DNA of 64,000 nt from JAGVSZ01 sp035456405 (GTDB lineage Bacteria > Pseudomonadota > Gammaproteobacteria > Burkholderiales > SG8-39): positions 15,618-79,617 of the forward strand of contig DATIDG010000027.1 of assembly GCA_035456405.1 (NCBI GenBank), in the 5' to 3' direction. Shown here in pieces: positions 35,470 through 44,402 of the stretch. Positions within the stretch are counted from its first letter, which is position 1. Every line of letters starts with the position of its first letter. The position numbers were made by a program, and so were the translations under genes. The notes beneath the pieces are model-generated. The model was not told where the DNA came from. It did no database searches and was given only the letters and a program-made list of their open reading frames with translations.

Positions 35470-36834
35470 GTGCCACGCGAGACCTGGTCCGGCCGCGCCG
35501 GATTCATCCTCGCCGCGATCGGCTCGGCGGTCGGTCTCGGCAGCATCTGGAAGTTCCCCTACGAGGTGGGCTCGAATGGCGGCAGCGCGTTCGTGCTCTT
35601 CTACCTCGCGGGCCTCGCGCTCGTCGTCGTGCCGCTCATGTTCGCGGAGTTCGCCATCGGCCGGCGCGGGGGCGGCGACGCGGCGACGAGCATCGCGGCA
35701 GTCGCGCGCGATCGCGGCGCAGGCGCGGGCTGGGCGTGGGTCGGATTGGTGGGCATCGGGACGGGACTGATGATCCTGAGCTTCTACTCGGTGATCGGCG
35801 GCTGGACGATCGCCTACGCCGTCGAGACGGCGCTCGACGGGCTCGCCGGCGTCGAGCCGCGCGCGGCGCAGGCGCGCTTCGACGCACTGCTCGCGGCGCC
35901 GCTGCGGCTCACCGGGTACCACGCACTCTTCATCGGGATCACCGCAGCAATCGTCGCGCGCGGGGTCGGCGGCGGCATCGAGGCGGCCTGCAAGGTGCTG
36001 ATGCCGGCCCTCGTCCTGCTGCTCGCCGGCCTTGCCGCCTACGCGGCGGCGGCCGGCGGGTTCGGCGCGACGCTAGAGTTCCTCTTCCGCCTCGACCTGG
36101 AGCGCGTGACGGCCCGGGCGGCGCTCGAGGCGCTCGGCCTCGGCTTCTTCTCGATCGGCGTCGGACTGGGGCTGATGATCACGTACGCCGCCTACGCGGG
36201 CACGTCAATCGACCTGCGGCGCGCCGCGATCGCGACGGTGGCCGCCGACACGGCGATCTCGTTCCTCGCCGGGTTCGCGGTGTTTCCGCTCGTGTTCGCG
36301 AACGGGCTCGATCCCGCGAGCGGGCCGGGGCTGGTGTTCGTCACGCTGCCGCTCGCGTTCGCCCGGATGCCCTTCGGCGCGCTCGCCGCCGTTGCGTTCT
36401 TCGTCCTGCTGCTCGTCGCCGCGCTCGCCTCCGCGATCTCGCTCCTCGAACTTGCTGCCGCGCTGCTCACCCACCGCTTCGGCTGGCCGCGGCCATGGGC
36501 TAGCGCGGTCCCGGCGGCGGCGTGCTTCGTCGCGGGAATCGCGACCGTGCTGTCGTTCAATCTCTGGGCCGACTGGCATCCGCTCGCGTTCCTTCCCGGC
36601 CTGGCGACGGCGACGGCCTTTGACCTCGTCGATCACCTCACCTCGAGCGTTCTTCTGCCGGCGGGCGGCTTCGCGCTCGCGGTGCTCGCGGGTTGGGTAT
36701 TGCCGCGGACCCTCCTCGCCGAGGAGCTGCGCCTCTCCCGGACGGGGGCGGCCCGCCTGCACTGGATCCTCAGATGGGTCGTCCCGGGAGGTATTCTCGC
36801 CGCGGCACTCGCCCCGCTGTACATTCCGGCCTGA
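35470..36834 (+). CDS. Sodium-dependent transporter, NSS (SNF) family
   Basis: A 454-residue permease with about 11 membrane helices. The helix-1 signature AAIGSAVGLGSIWKFPYEV followed by GSNGGSAFVLFYL is specific for bacterial sodium:neurotransmitter-type symporters. It starts at GTG at 35470, twelve bases after the previous stop. The substrate is probably an amino acid, not identifiable here. It is the last gene before the FNR-type box at 36861. Confidence 0.92.
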   Translation: MPRETWSGRAGFILAAIGSAVGLGSIWKFPYEVGSNGGSAFVLFYLAGLALVVVPLMFAEFAIGRRGGGDAATSIAAVARDRGAGAGWAWVGLVGIGTGLMILSFYSVIGGWTIAYAVETALDGLAGVEPRAAQARFDALLAAPLRLTGYHALFIGITAAIVARGVGGGIEAACKVLMPALVLLLAGLAAYAAAAGGFGATLEFLFRLDLERVTARAALEALGLGFFSIGVGLGLMITYAAYAGTSIDLRRAAIATVAADTAISFLAGFAVFPLVFANGLDPASGPGLVFVTLPLAFARMPFGALAAVAFFVLLLVAALASAISLLELAAALLTHRFGWPRPWASAVPAAACFVAGIATVLSFNLWADWHPLAFLPGLATATAFDLVDHLTSSVLLPAGGFALAVLAGWVLPRTLLAEELRLSRTGAARLHWILRWVVPGGILAAALAPLYIPA

Positions 36835-36860
36835 CCGCCGCGGCGCGCCACCCGGGCCGT

Positions 36861-36902
36861 TTGATACGCATCAAGTCGCACCCCCCGGCAGCGGGTAAGT
36901 TG
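36861..36902 (+). promoter_or_regulatory. FNR-type box plus -10 hexamer of the CBS-GroEL-NAPRTase-Lon-Usp run
   Basis: TTGATACGCATCAA at 36861-36874 is the canonical FNR/Anr box. TAAGTT at 36897-36902 starts 29.5 bp from the centre. Predicted start is near 36909, giving a 45-nt leader with the ribosome site GAGGTGAT before the ATG at 36954. Confidence 0.8.
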
Positions 36903-36953
36903 GACTCATGGGAAGTGGTCGGAGAGCGGGAATTGCGTGAAGCGAGGTGATGT

Positions 36954-37409
36954 ATGAGCGTCGGCGAAATCTGCAATCGGGTCGTGATCTTCACCCAGCG
37001 GGAGACACTGCTTCCGGAGGCGGCGGGACTCATGCGCGAACACCACGTCGGGAGCCTGGTCGTGGTCGAGGAGGGCGCGCGGGGCCGCGTGCCGGTCGGC
37101 ATCCTGACCGACCGCGACATCGTCGTCGCGGTCGTCGCACCGGCGGTCGATCCCCGCACGGTGACGGTGGGCGAGATGATGACGGGCGAGCTGCTCACCG
37201 TGCGCGAGCAGGACTCGGTGTACGACGCGCTGCGGCTGATGCGCGGGCGCGGGATCCGGCGCGTCCCGGTGGTCACCCCGACCGGAACGCTCGCCGGGAT
37301 CGTCACCCTCGACGATCTGCTCGAGACGGTGGCCGAGCAATTGAACGACATTGTCCGCGCGATCACGAGCGAGCAGGCGCACGAGGCGCGCGCAAGGAAA
37401 TCGTCATGA
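36954..37409 (+). CDS. CBS-pair domain protein
   Basis: A 151-residue protein consisting of two CBS motifs: REHHVGSLVVVEEG with PVGILTDRDIVVAV, and MRGRGIRRVPVVTPTG with LAGIVTLDDLLETVAEQL. Such stand-alone CBS pairs sense adenine nucleotides. It is the first gene under the canonical FNR-type box, and its stop overlaps the GroEL start. Confidence 0.93.
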   Translation: MSVGEICNRVVIFTQRETLLPEAAGLMREHHVGSLVVVEEGARGRVPVGILTDRDIVVAVVAPAVDPRTVTVGEMMTGELLTVREQDSVYDALRLMRGRGIRRVPVVTPTGTLAGIVTLDDLLETVAEQLNDIVRAITSEQAHEARARKSS

Positions 37410-39022
37410 CCGCGAAGGAGATTCTCTTCGGCGAGGCGGCGCGCGCGAAGATCCTCCGCGGCGCGACGATACTCGCCGACGCCGTGCGCGGGACCCTCGG
37501 GCCCAAGGCGCGCACCGTGCTGCTGGAGCGGTCGTACGGCGCGCCGACGGTGATCAACTCGGGTGTGGCGGTCGCCAGGGAGATCGAGCTTCCCGACCCG
37601 TTCGAGAACCTCGGCGCCCAGATGGTGCGCGAGGTCGCGGCCAAGACCTCGGAGGTCGCCGGGGACGGGACGACCACCGCGACGCTGCTCGCGCATGCGA
37701 CGGTGCGCGAAGGCATGAAGTACGTGGCGGCCGGCATGAACCCGATGGATCTGAAGCGCGGGATCGATCAGGCCGTGGCGGCGCTGGTGGATGCGCTCAA
37801 GAAGCTCGCGAAGCCGTGCGCGAGCCGGACGGAGATCGCCAACGTGGCGAGCATCTCCGCGAACAACGACCGCGCGATCGGCGAGCTGCTCGCCGACGCC
37901 ATGGACAAGGTCGGGAAGGAGGGGGTCATCACCGTCGAGGACGGGTCCGGTCTCGCGAGCGAGCTGGACGTCGTCGAGGGCATGCGGTTCGACCGCGGCT
38001 ACCTGTCGCCGTATTTCATCAACCAGCCGGAGAAGCAGCGGGTCGTCCTGGAGGACCCGCTGATCCTCATGCACGACAAGAAGATCTCCGCGATCGCGGA
38101 CATGCTGCCGCTGCTGGAGAAAGTCGTCCAGGCGGCCAAGCCACTGCTCGTCATCGCCGAGGAGGTCGAGGGTGAGGCGCTCGCCACCCTCGTCGTGAAC
38201 AGCCTGCGCGGCGTGCTCAAGGGGTGCGCGGTGAAGGCGCCGGGGTTCGGCGACCGGCGGAAGAGCATGCTGGAGGACCTCGCGATCCTCACCGGCGGCG
38301 CAGTGGTGGCCGAAGAGCTCGGGCTCAAGCTCGAGAGCGCGGGGCTCGACCGGCTCGGCCGGGCCAAGCGCGTGGAGATCGACAAGGACAACACCACCAT
38401 CATCGGCGGCGGGGGAGATCCGGCGCGCATCGAGGCGCGCGTTGCGCAGGTCAAGCGCGAGGTCAAGGATGCGACGAGCGACTATGATCGCGAGAAGCTG
38501 CAGGAACGCGTGGCGAAGCTCGCGGGCGGCGTGGCGGTCGTCAAGGTCGGCGCCGCGACCGAGACCGAGATGAAGGAGCGCAAGGCGCGTTTCGAGGACG
38601 CCCTCCACGCGACGCATGCGGCGATCGAGGAGGGCATCCTGCCCGGCGGCGGCGTGGCGCTCCTGCGTGCCCGCGCCACGATCGGCGGGCTGCGCGGCGA
38701 CAACCACGACCAGGACTGCGGGATCGGTATCGTGCTGCGAGCCGTCGAGGAGCCGCTGCGGCAGCTGGTGGTCAATTCGGGGCTCGAGCCCTCGATCGTG
38801 CTCGACCGCGTGCTGGCGGGCGACGGGGATTTCGGCTACAACGTCGCGACCGATGAATACGGGGACCTCGTCAAGATGGGCGTGCTCGATCCCTGCAAGG
38901 TCACGCGCACCGCGCTGCAGAACGCGGCGTCGATCGCGGGCCTCATCCTCACCACCGACTGCATTGTCGCGCGCCTGCCCGAGAAGGAGAGCGCGCACGG
39001 GATGGAGGAACAGGCGTACTGA
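37406..39022 (+). CDS. groEL: Chaperonin GroEL, accessory paralogue
   Basis: A 538-residue group I chaperonin subunit. The nucleotide site EVAGDGTTTATLLAHA, the hinge and apical residues (KAPGFGDRRKSMLEDLAILT) and the GGGVALLRA/GDNHDQDCGIGI region are intact. Two features are unlike the housekeeping copy: no groES gene precedes it, and the C-terminus ends HGMEEQAY without the Gly-Gly-Met tail. The ATG overlaps the CBS stop. It therefore looks like a condition-specific second chaperonin, expressed under the FNR-type promoter. Confidence 0.95.
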   Translation: MTAKEILFGEAARAKILRGATILADAVRGTLGPKARTVLLERSYGAPTVINSGVAVAREIELPDPFENLGAQMVREVAAKTSEVAGDGTTTATLLAHATVREGMKYVAAGMNPMDLKRGIDQAVAALVDALKKLAKPCASRTEIANVASISANNDRAIGELLADAMDKVGKEGVITVEDGSGLASELDVVEGMRFDRGYLSPYFINQPEKQRVVLEDPLILMHDKKISAIADMLPLLEKVVQAAKPLLVIAEEVEGEALATLVVNSLRGVLKGCAVKAPGFGDRRKSMLEDLAILTGGAVVAEELGLKLESAGLDRLGRAKRVEIDKDNTTIIGGGGDPARIEARVAQVKREVKDATSDYDREKLQERVAKLAGGVAVVKVGAATETEMKERKARFEDALHATHAAIEEGILPGGGVALLRARATIGGLRGDNHDQDCGIGIVLRAVEEPLRQLVVNSGLEPSIVLDRVLAGDGDFGYNVATDEYGDLVKMGVLDPCKVTRTALQNAASIAGLILTTDCIVARLPEKESAHGMEEQAY

Positions 39023-39053
39023 CCGAAGCGCTCCGGCCCGGGACGACGGCGAA

Positions 39054-40409
39054 ATGAACCCGCTCTCGAGCCCGCTGCTCACGGACCTGTATCAGCTCAC
39101 GATGATGCAGGCCTACTTCGAGGCCGGCATGACCGCGCCGGCGGTGTTCGAGCTGTACGTGCGCAAGCTGCCGCCGGGCCGCAATTTCCTGGTCGCGGCC
39201 GGTCTTGAGCAGGCGGTCGACTTCCTCGAGGGCCTGCGGTTCGGGGAGGACGAGCTCGAGTGGATCCGCTCGAGCGGCCACTTCAAACCGGAGTTCGCGG
39301 CGCGCCTCGCGGAGCTGCGCTTCACCGGCGACGTGCACGCGATGCCCGAAGGGACGGTGTTCTTCCCGGGCGAGCCGATCCTGCGCGTCACCGCGCCGAT
39401 GCCCGAGGCGCAGCTCGTCGAATCGCGGCTCGTCAACCTCCTGCATTTCCAGGTCCTTGTCGCGTCGAAGGCGGCGCGCTCGGTGCTCGTCGCAAACGGC
39501 AGGCGGCTCATCGACTTCGGTATGCGGCGCGCGCACGGCGCCGAAGCCGGACTGCTCGCGGCGCGGGCGGCCTACCTCGCGGGGTTCGACGGCACCTCCG
39601 CGGTGCTGGCGGCGCCGCGCTTCGGCATCCCGGTGTTCGGGACCATGGCGCACTCCTTCGTGCAGTCGCACGAGAGCGAATCGAAGGCGTTCGAGCATTT
39701 CGCCCGCGCGTTCCCGCGCAACGCGCTGCTGCTGATCGACACCTACGACACGGTGGCCGCGGCCCGCAAGGTCGCCGCACTGGCGCCGGAGCTCGCGCGC
39801 GACGGCATCGCGCTGCGCGGCGTGCGGCTCGACAGCGGCGATCTCGACGCGCTTGCGCGCGCCGTGCGCGACGTCCTCGATGGCGCGGGCCTGCCGGACA
39901 CGACGATCTTCGCCAGCGGCAATCTCGACGAGTACCGCGTGCGGGACCTCGTCGCCGCGGGCGCGCCGATCGACGCTTTCGGCGTCGGCACGAGCGTTGT
40001 CACCTCGGCGGACGCGCCGAGTCTCGACGCGGTCTACAAGCTGCAGGAATACGCGGGCGAGCCGCGGCGCAAGCGGTCGGCGGGAAAGGCGACCTGGCCC
40101 GGCCGCAAGCAGGTCTATCGGCATTACGGTGCGGACGGCCGGTTCGCGCGCGACGTCGTCACCGAGGAGAGGGACGTGCAACCCGGCGATGCGCTGATCG
40201 AGCAGGTGATGGGCGGCGGAAGACGGCTCCGGGCACTGCCCGCACTCGAGGCGTCGCGCGCCCGGGCCCGCGCGCAGCTCGCGCGTCTTCCCGCGTCGTT
40301 GCAGGCGCTCGAGGACGCCGCGGAACCCTACGCGGTCGAGATCGCGCCGTCGCTGCAGGCGCTGGCTGCCGCGGTCGACGCAGTGACCGAAGGGCGGGCG
40401 GGATCATGA
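39054..40409 (+). CDS. pncB: Nicotinate phosphoribosyltransferase
   Basis: A 451-residue NAPRTase (NAD salvage from nicotinate). It has the N-terminal LTDLYQLTMMQAYFEAGM, FELYVRKLPPGRNFLV, the His-containing active-site segment GTMAHSFVQSHESE and the PRPP/phosphate region VRLDSGDLDALA and FASGNLDEY. The start at 39054 follows homology; the frame is open from 38616. It overlaps the next gene by ATGA. Confidence 0.94.
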   Translation: MNPLSSPLLTDLYQLTMMQAYFEAGMTAPAVFELYVRKLPPGRNFLVAAGLEQAVDFLEGLRFGEDELEWIRSSGHFKPEFAARLAELRFTGDVHAMPEGTVFFPGEPILRVTAPMPEAQLVESRLVNLLHFQVLVASKAARSVLVANGRRLIDFGMRRAHGAEAGLLAARAAYLAGFDGTSAVLAAPRFGIPVFGTMAHSFVQSHESESKAFEHFARAFPRNALLLIDTYDTVAAARKVAALAPELARDGIALRGVRLDSGDLDALARAVRDVLDGAGLPDTTIFASGNLDEYRVRDLVAAGAPIDAFGVGTSVVTSADAPSLDAVYKLQEYAGEPRRKRSAGKATWPGRKQVYRHYGADGRFARDVVTEERDVQPGDALIEQVMGGGRRLRALPALEASRARARAQLARLPASLQALEDAAEPYAVEIAPSLQALAAAVDAVTEGRAGS

Positions 40410-42856
40410 CGCGCGACAGCCTCCGCCCGCTCGCGAACGAGCTCCTCGCGCGACGCTGCGATCCGGCGACGCTCGGTTTCGAGACGACGGCCGAGCTCGA
40501 CGGGGCCACCGGGATCGTCGGACAGGACCGCGCGACCGAGGCGCTCTCGTTCGGGATCGGCGTCGCCCACGAGGGCTACAACGTCTTCGTCATGGGCCCG
40601 GCGCGGAGCGGCAAGCGGACGCTGGTGCAAAGCGCGCTCGCGGAGCGTGCACGCGGCGCGCCGATGCCTTCGGACTGGGTGTACGTGAACGACTTCGCGG
40701 CCCCGCACCGGCCGATCGCGATCGAGCTCCCGGCCGGGCGCGGCGCGGCGCTGAAGGGCGACATGGAGCATCTGCTCGAGGAGCTGCGTTCGGCGATCCC
40801 GGCCGTCTTCGAGAGCGAGGAGTATGCGCACCGAGTCGAGCAAATCGACGCCCAGTTCACCGAGCAGCACGAGCGCGAGATGGGCGCGCTCGGGCAGGAC
40901 GCGTCGCGCGAAGGGATCGCGCTGCTCCGCACCCCTGCCGGGTTCACCTTCGCGCCGCTCAAGAACGGCGAGATCATCGACGCCGAGGCCTTCGGCAAGC
41001 TTCCGGACGAGGAGCGGACCCGCATCGCAGACCTCATCGCGGGATTCCAGCAGCGGCTGGAGAAGCTCGTGCGCGCGACGCTGCGGTGGCGCAAGGAGCG
41101 CAACGAGCAGGTGCGCGCGCTCAACCGGGACATGATCCTGCTCTCGGTGGGGCAGCTCGTCGAGGAGATCACCCAGCGCTACGTCGAGTACCCCAAGGTC
41201 GTCGAGTACCTCAACGCGGTGCAGGGGGACGTGCTCGCGAACGCCGACGATTTCCGGCGGCCGACCGAAGGTCCGGCCGCGCTTCTCGGGCTCGGCGGCC
41301 AGACGACGGAACGCGAGTTCCACCGCTATGCGGTGAATCTCCTGGTCGACCGGCGCGGCGCCGCGGGCGTGGAGGTGATTTACGCCGACCACCCGACGTA
41401 CGCCAATCTGCTCGGCCGCATCGAGCACATGCAACACCTCGGCTCGCTCGTCACCGACTTCACCCTGGTGAAGGCCGGCGCCCTGCATCGCGCCAACGGC
41501 GGCTACCTCGTCCTCGACGCGCTGAAGGTGCTCACGCAGCCCTTCGCGTGGGAGGCCCTCAAGCGCGCCCTGACCCGGCGCGAGATCCGCATCGAGCCGA
41601 TCAGCGAGCTGTGGGGCATCGCCTCCACCGTATCGCTCGAGCCCGAGCCGATCCCGCTCTCGGTCAAGGTGGTGCTGCTCGGCGAGCGCTATCTGTACTA
41701 CCTCCTCCAGGCGCTCGACCCGGACTTCCCGCGGCTGTTCGAGGTCGTCGCGGATTTCGACGAGGCGCTCGACCGCACCGACGAGGCGAGCCGCGCCTTC
41801 GCGCGCATGATCGGCGGGCTGGCGCGCGAGGGCGGGCTGCTGCCGATCGAACGCGGCGCGGTCGCCCGGGCGATCGACTTCGCGGCGCGGCGGGCGGGGG
41901 ACGCCCGCAAGCTTTCGGCCGACGTCGGCGTGCTCGCGCGGCTGCTAAGCGAGGCCGACGCCCACGCGCGCCAGGCGAAACGCGCCGCCGTCGTGGCCGC
42001 CGACATCGAGTCGGCGATCGCGGGGCGGGAGGCGCGCGCCGGCCGCCTGAAGCGGCGCGTGGACGAGCTCATCCTGCGCGGCACGGTGCTCATCGACACC
42101 GCAGGTGCGCGCGTCGGCCAGGTGAACGGGCTGTCGGTGGTCGACCTCGGCGACTTCCCGTTCGGCGAGCCGACGCGGATCACTGCGACGACCCGCGTCG
42201 GCGCGGGCGAAGTGATCGACATCCAGCGCGAGGTCGCGCTCGGCGGGCCGATCCACTCCAAGGGCGTGCTGATCCTGTCGCAGTTCCTGGCGGCGCGGTA
42301 CTCCGGTAACCGGCCGCACTCGCTCGCGGCGAGCCTGGTCTTCGAGCAGACCTACAGCCAGGTCGAGGGCGACAGCGCGTCGCTCGCCGAGCTGTGCGCG
42401 CTCCTCTCGTCGCTGGCCGGCCTGCCGATCCGGCAGTCGCTCGCGGTGACGGGGTCGGTGAACCAGCTCGGCGAGGTGCAGGCGATCGGCGGGGTGAACG
42501 AGAAGATCGAGGGGTTCTTCGACATCTGCGCGGCGCGGGGCCTGACCGGCGACCAGGGCGTGATCATTCCCGCCGCCAACGTCGAGCACCTCATGCTGCA
42601 CGACCGGGTCGCCGCCGCGGCGGCAGCGGGGCAGTTCCACGTATACGCCGCGCGGACCGTCGACGAGGCGATCGAGCTGCTGACCGGCGTGCCCGCGGGT
42701 GAGCCCGAGCTCGCGAGCGACGCGCCGCAGCAGACCGTGAACGGACGGGTGGCGAGGCGGCTGAAGGAGCTGGCGGCGGCCATGCGGCCCGAGCGGGCAG
42801 CGCCGCGCGCGGGCGCGGCCGTGCGCAAGGCGCGAGGACGGAATGGGCGACGCTGA
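40406..42856 (+). CDS. Lon-like ATP-dependent protease (AAA plus S16 domain)
   Basis: An 816-residue protein: an N-terminal AAA domain with an insert, then a C-terminal Lon-type S16 protease domain. The catalytic dyad is Ser657 (EGDSASLAE) and Lys700 (GGVNEKIEGF), 43 residues apart as in Lon. Walker A is atypical, GPARSGKRT, with Arg where Ser/Thr is expected. The type matches the large Lon-like (AAA_32) proteins, not classical Lon. It overlaps both neighbours and is probably part of protein quality control under low oxygen. Confidence 0.92.
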   Translation: MTRDSLRPLANELLARRCDPATLGFETTAELDGATGIVGQDRATEALSFGIGVAHEGYNVFVMGPARSGKRTLVQSALAERARGAPMPSDWVYVNDFAAPHRPIAIELPAGRGAALKGDMEHLLEELRSAIPAVFESEEYAHRVEQIDAQFTEQHEREMGALGQDASREGIALLRTPAGFTFAPLKNGEIIDAEAFGKLPDEERTRIADLIAGFQQRLEKLVRATLRWRKERNEQVRALNRDMILLSVGQLVEEITQRYVEYPKVVEYLNAVQGDVLANADDFRRPTEGPAALLGLGGQTTEREFHRYAVNLLVDRRGAAGVEVIYADHPTYANLLGRIEHMQHLGSLVTDFTLVKAGALHRANGGYLVLDALKVLTQPFAWEALKRALTRREIRIEPISELWGIASTVSLEPEPIPLSVKVVLLGERYLYYLLQALDPDFPRLFEVVADFDEALDRTDEASRAFARMIGGLAREGGLLPIERGAVARAIDFAARRAGDARKLSADVGVLARLLSEADAHARQAKRAAVVAADIESAIAGREARAGRLKRRVDELILRGTVLIDTAGARVGQVNGLSVVDLGDFPFGEPTRITATTRVGAGEVIDIQREVALGGPIHSKGVLILSQFLAARYSGNRPHSLAASLVFEQTYSQVEGDSASLAELCALLSSLAGLPIRQSLAVTGSVNQLGEVQAIGGVNEKIEGFFDICAARGLTGDQGVIIPAANVEHLMLHDRVAAAAAAGQFHVYAARTVDEAIELLTGVPAGEPELASDAPQQTVNGRVARRLKELAAAMRPERAAPRAGAAVRKARGRNGRR

Positions 42857-43646
42857 CCGGCAGGGCAGGCGCATCGTTCTCGCGATCGACACCGGCTCGC
42901 TGATCGGCCCAGCGCTCGAGGCGGCCGCGGCGCTCGCGGTGGGCCTGCAGAGCGAGCTCTCCGCGCTTTTCGTGGAGGACGAGCGGCTGATCCGCCTGGC
43001 GTCGCTGCCGGTCGCGCACGAGATCGGGCTTTCCTCGGCGCAGTGGCAGCGGATCGAGCTCCAGGACATGGAGCGCGCATTGCGGATCCAGGCCGAGCGC
43101 CTCCGCCAGGTCGTCGGCCAGACCGCGCGGCGGCTCACGTTGACGTGGACGCTCGAGGTCGTGCGCGGGGAGATCCTGTCCACGTCGCTCGGCCGCATGG
43201 GCCCCGGGGATCTACTCGTGATCGGCAAGGGGCGGCTCCCCCGCCTGGCGCTCGGCGGCGCGACGGCGAAGGCCGGCACCTTTCCGGCGCTCGCTGCGCG
43301 GCCGGTGACCGTTCTGTTCAACGGGTCGGAAACGGCGGTGCGCGTGCTCGAGGCGGGACATGCAATCGCGCGGGCCGTTGCAGCCGAGCTGACGCTCCTC
43401 ATCCCCGCGTCCGGGGCGGCGACGTTAGATGAGCGCCGCGGCCGGGCGGAGCGATGGCTGGCGGAGCGCGGCGCTGCCGCGCGCTACGTGAATGTCGCCT
43501 CCCGGGACCCCGCTGCGCTCGCGGCCGCGGTCCGGTCCCAGGGTGGCGGAATCCTCGTCTGGCCGACGCCGCCGGACAGCCGCGAGCTGGCGGCGCTCGC
43601 CCGGCTGATCGAGGAGGTCGGCTGCCCGGTGGTCGTGCTGCCCTAG
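42843..43646 (+). CDS. Universal stress protein-like protein, two-domain length
   Basis: A 267-residue protein whose first half begins RRIVLAIDTGSLIGPALEAA and contains GDLLVIGKGRLPRLALGG, a Usp-like fold with a changed nucleotide motif. The second half (AARPVTVLFNGSETAVRVLE, GCPVVVLP) is a second, degenerate Usp unit. The start overlaps the Lon-like gene by 14 bases. It is unrelated to the Usp at 3053 in length and motif. Confidence 0.75.
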   Translation: MGDADRQGRRIVLAIDTGSLIGPALEAAAALAVGLQSELSALFVEDERLIRLASLPVAHEIGLSSAQWQRIELQDMERALRIQAERLRQVVGQTARRLTLTWTLEVVRGEILSTSLGRMGPGDLLVIGKGRLPRLALGGATAKAGTFPALAARPVTVLFNGSETAVRVLEAGHAIARAVAAELTLLIPASGAATLDERRGRAERWLAERGAAARYVNVASRDPAALAAAVRSQGGGILVWPTPPDSRELAALARLIEEVGCPVVVLP

Positions 43647-43659
43647 AACCGCGGCCGGC

Positions 43660-44394
43660 ATGCCGACGAGCCGGGATTCCGCGCCGCCCCGCGAGATCGT
43701 GTTCCGCGTGCGCGGGATGGCGAAGGTCTACGTGATGGGCGAGGTCGAGGTGCACGCCCTGCGCGACGTCGATCTCGATCTCTACGCGGGCGAGTTCGTC
43801 GTGCTGCTCGGCGCATCGGGCAGCGGCAAGTCGACGCTCCTCAACATCCTCGGCGGCCTCGACGTGCCCACCCGCGGCCGGCTCCTCTACCTCGACCACG
43901 ACCTCACGGACGCCGGCGACGAGGCGCTCACGCGGTTCCGGCGCGAGCACGTGGGCTTCGTGTTCCAGTTCTACAACCTTATTCCGAGCCTGACGGCCCT
44001 CGAGAACGTCGCGCTCGTGACCGAGATCGCCGACTCGCCGATGGACCCGGAAGAGGCGCTGCGGCTCGTTGGCCTGGCCGAGCGCATGCACCACTTTCCG
44101 GCGCAGCTGTCGGGCGGCGAGCAGCAGCGCGTGGCGATCGCGCGCGCCGTCGCCAAGCGCCCCGACGTGCTCCTCTGCGACGAGCCCACCGGCGCGCTCG
44201 ACTACGCGACCGGGAAGGTCGTGCTCGAGGTGCTGGCGCGCGTGAACGAGACGCTCGGCACGACGACCGTCGTCATCACGCACAACGCGGCGATCGCGCG
44301 CATGGGCGACCGCGTGATCCGCATCTCGAGCGGAGCGATCGCCGCCGTGGAGACGAACCTCGCCCGCGCGCGGCCCGACGAGCTCAGCTGGTAG
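43660..44394 (+). CDS. ABC transporter ATP-binding protein, MacB/LolD type
   Basis: A 244-residue ATPase with Walker A GASGSGKST, the signature LSGGEQQRVAIARAV, Walker B VLLCDEPTGALD and HNAAIARMGDRVI at the H-loop. FNLIPSLTALENV-like spacing is typical of the MacB/LolD branch, which powers exporters with FtsX-type permeases. It lies just before such a permease gene. Confidence 0.94.
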   Translation: MPTSRDSAPPREIVFRVRGMAKVYVMGEVEVHALRDVDLDLYAGEFVVLLGASGSGKSTLLNILGGLDVPTRGRLLYLDHDLTDAGDEALTRFRREHVGFVFQFYNLIPSLTALENVALVTEIADSPMDPEEALRLVGLAERMHHFPAQLSGGEQQRVAIARAVAKRPDVLLCDEPTGALDYATGKVVLEVLARVNETLGTTTVVITHNAAIARMGDRVIRISSGAIAAVETNLARARPDELSW

Positions 44395-44402
44395 GCGCCG
44401 CG

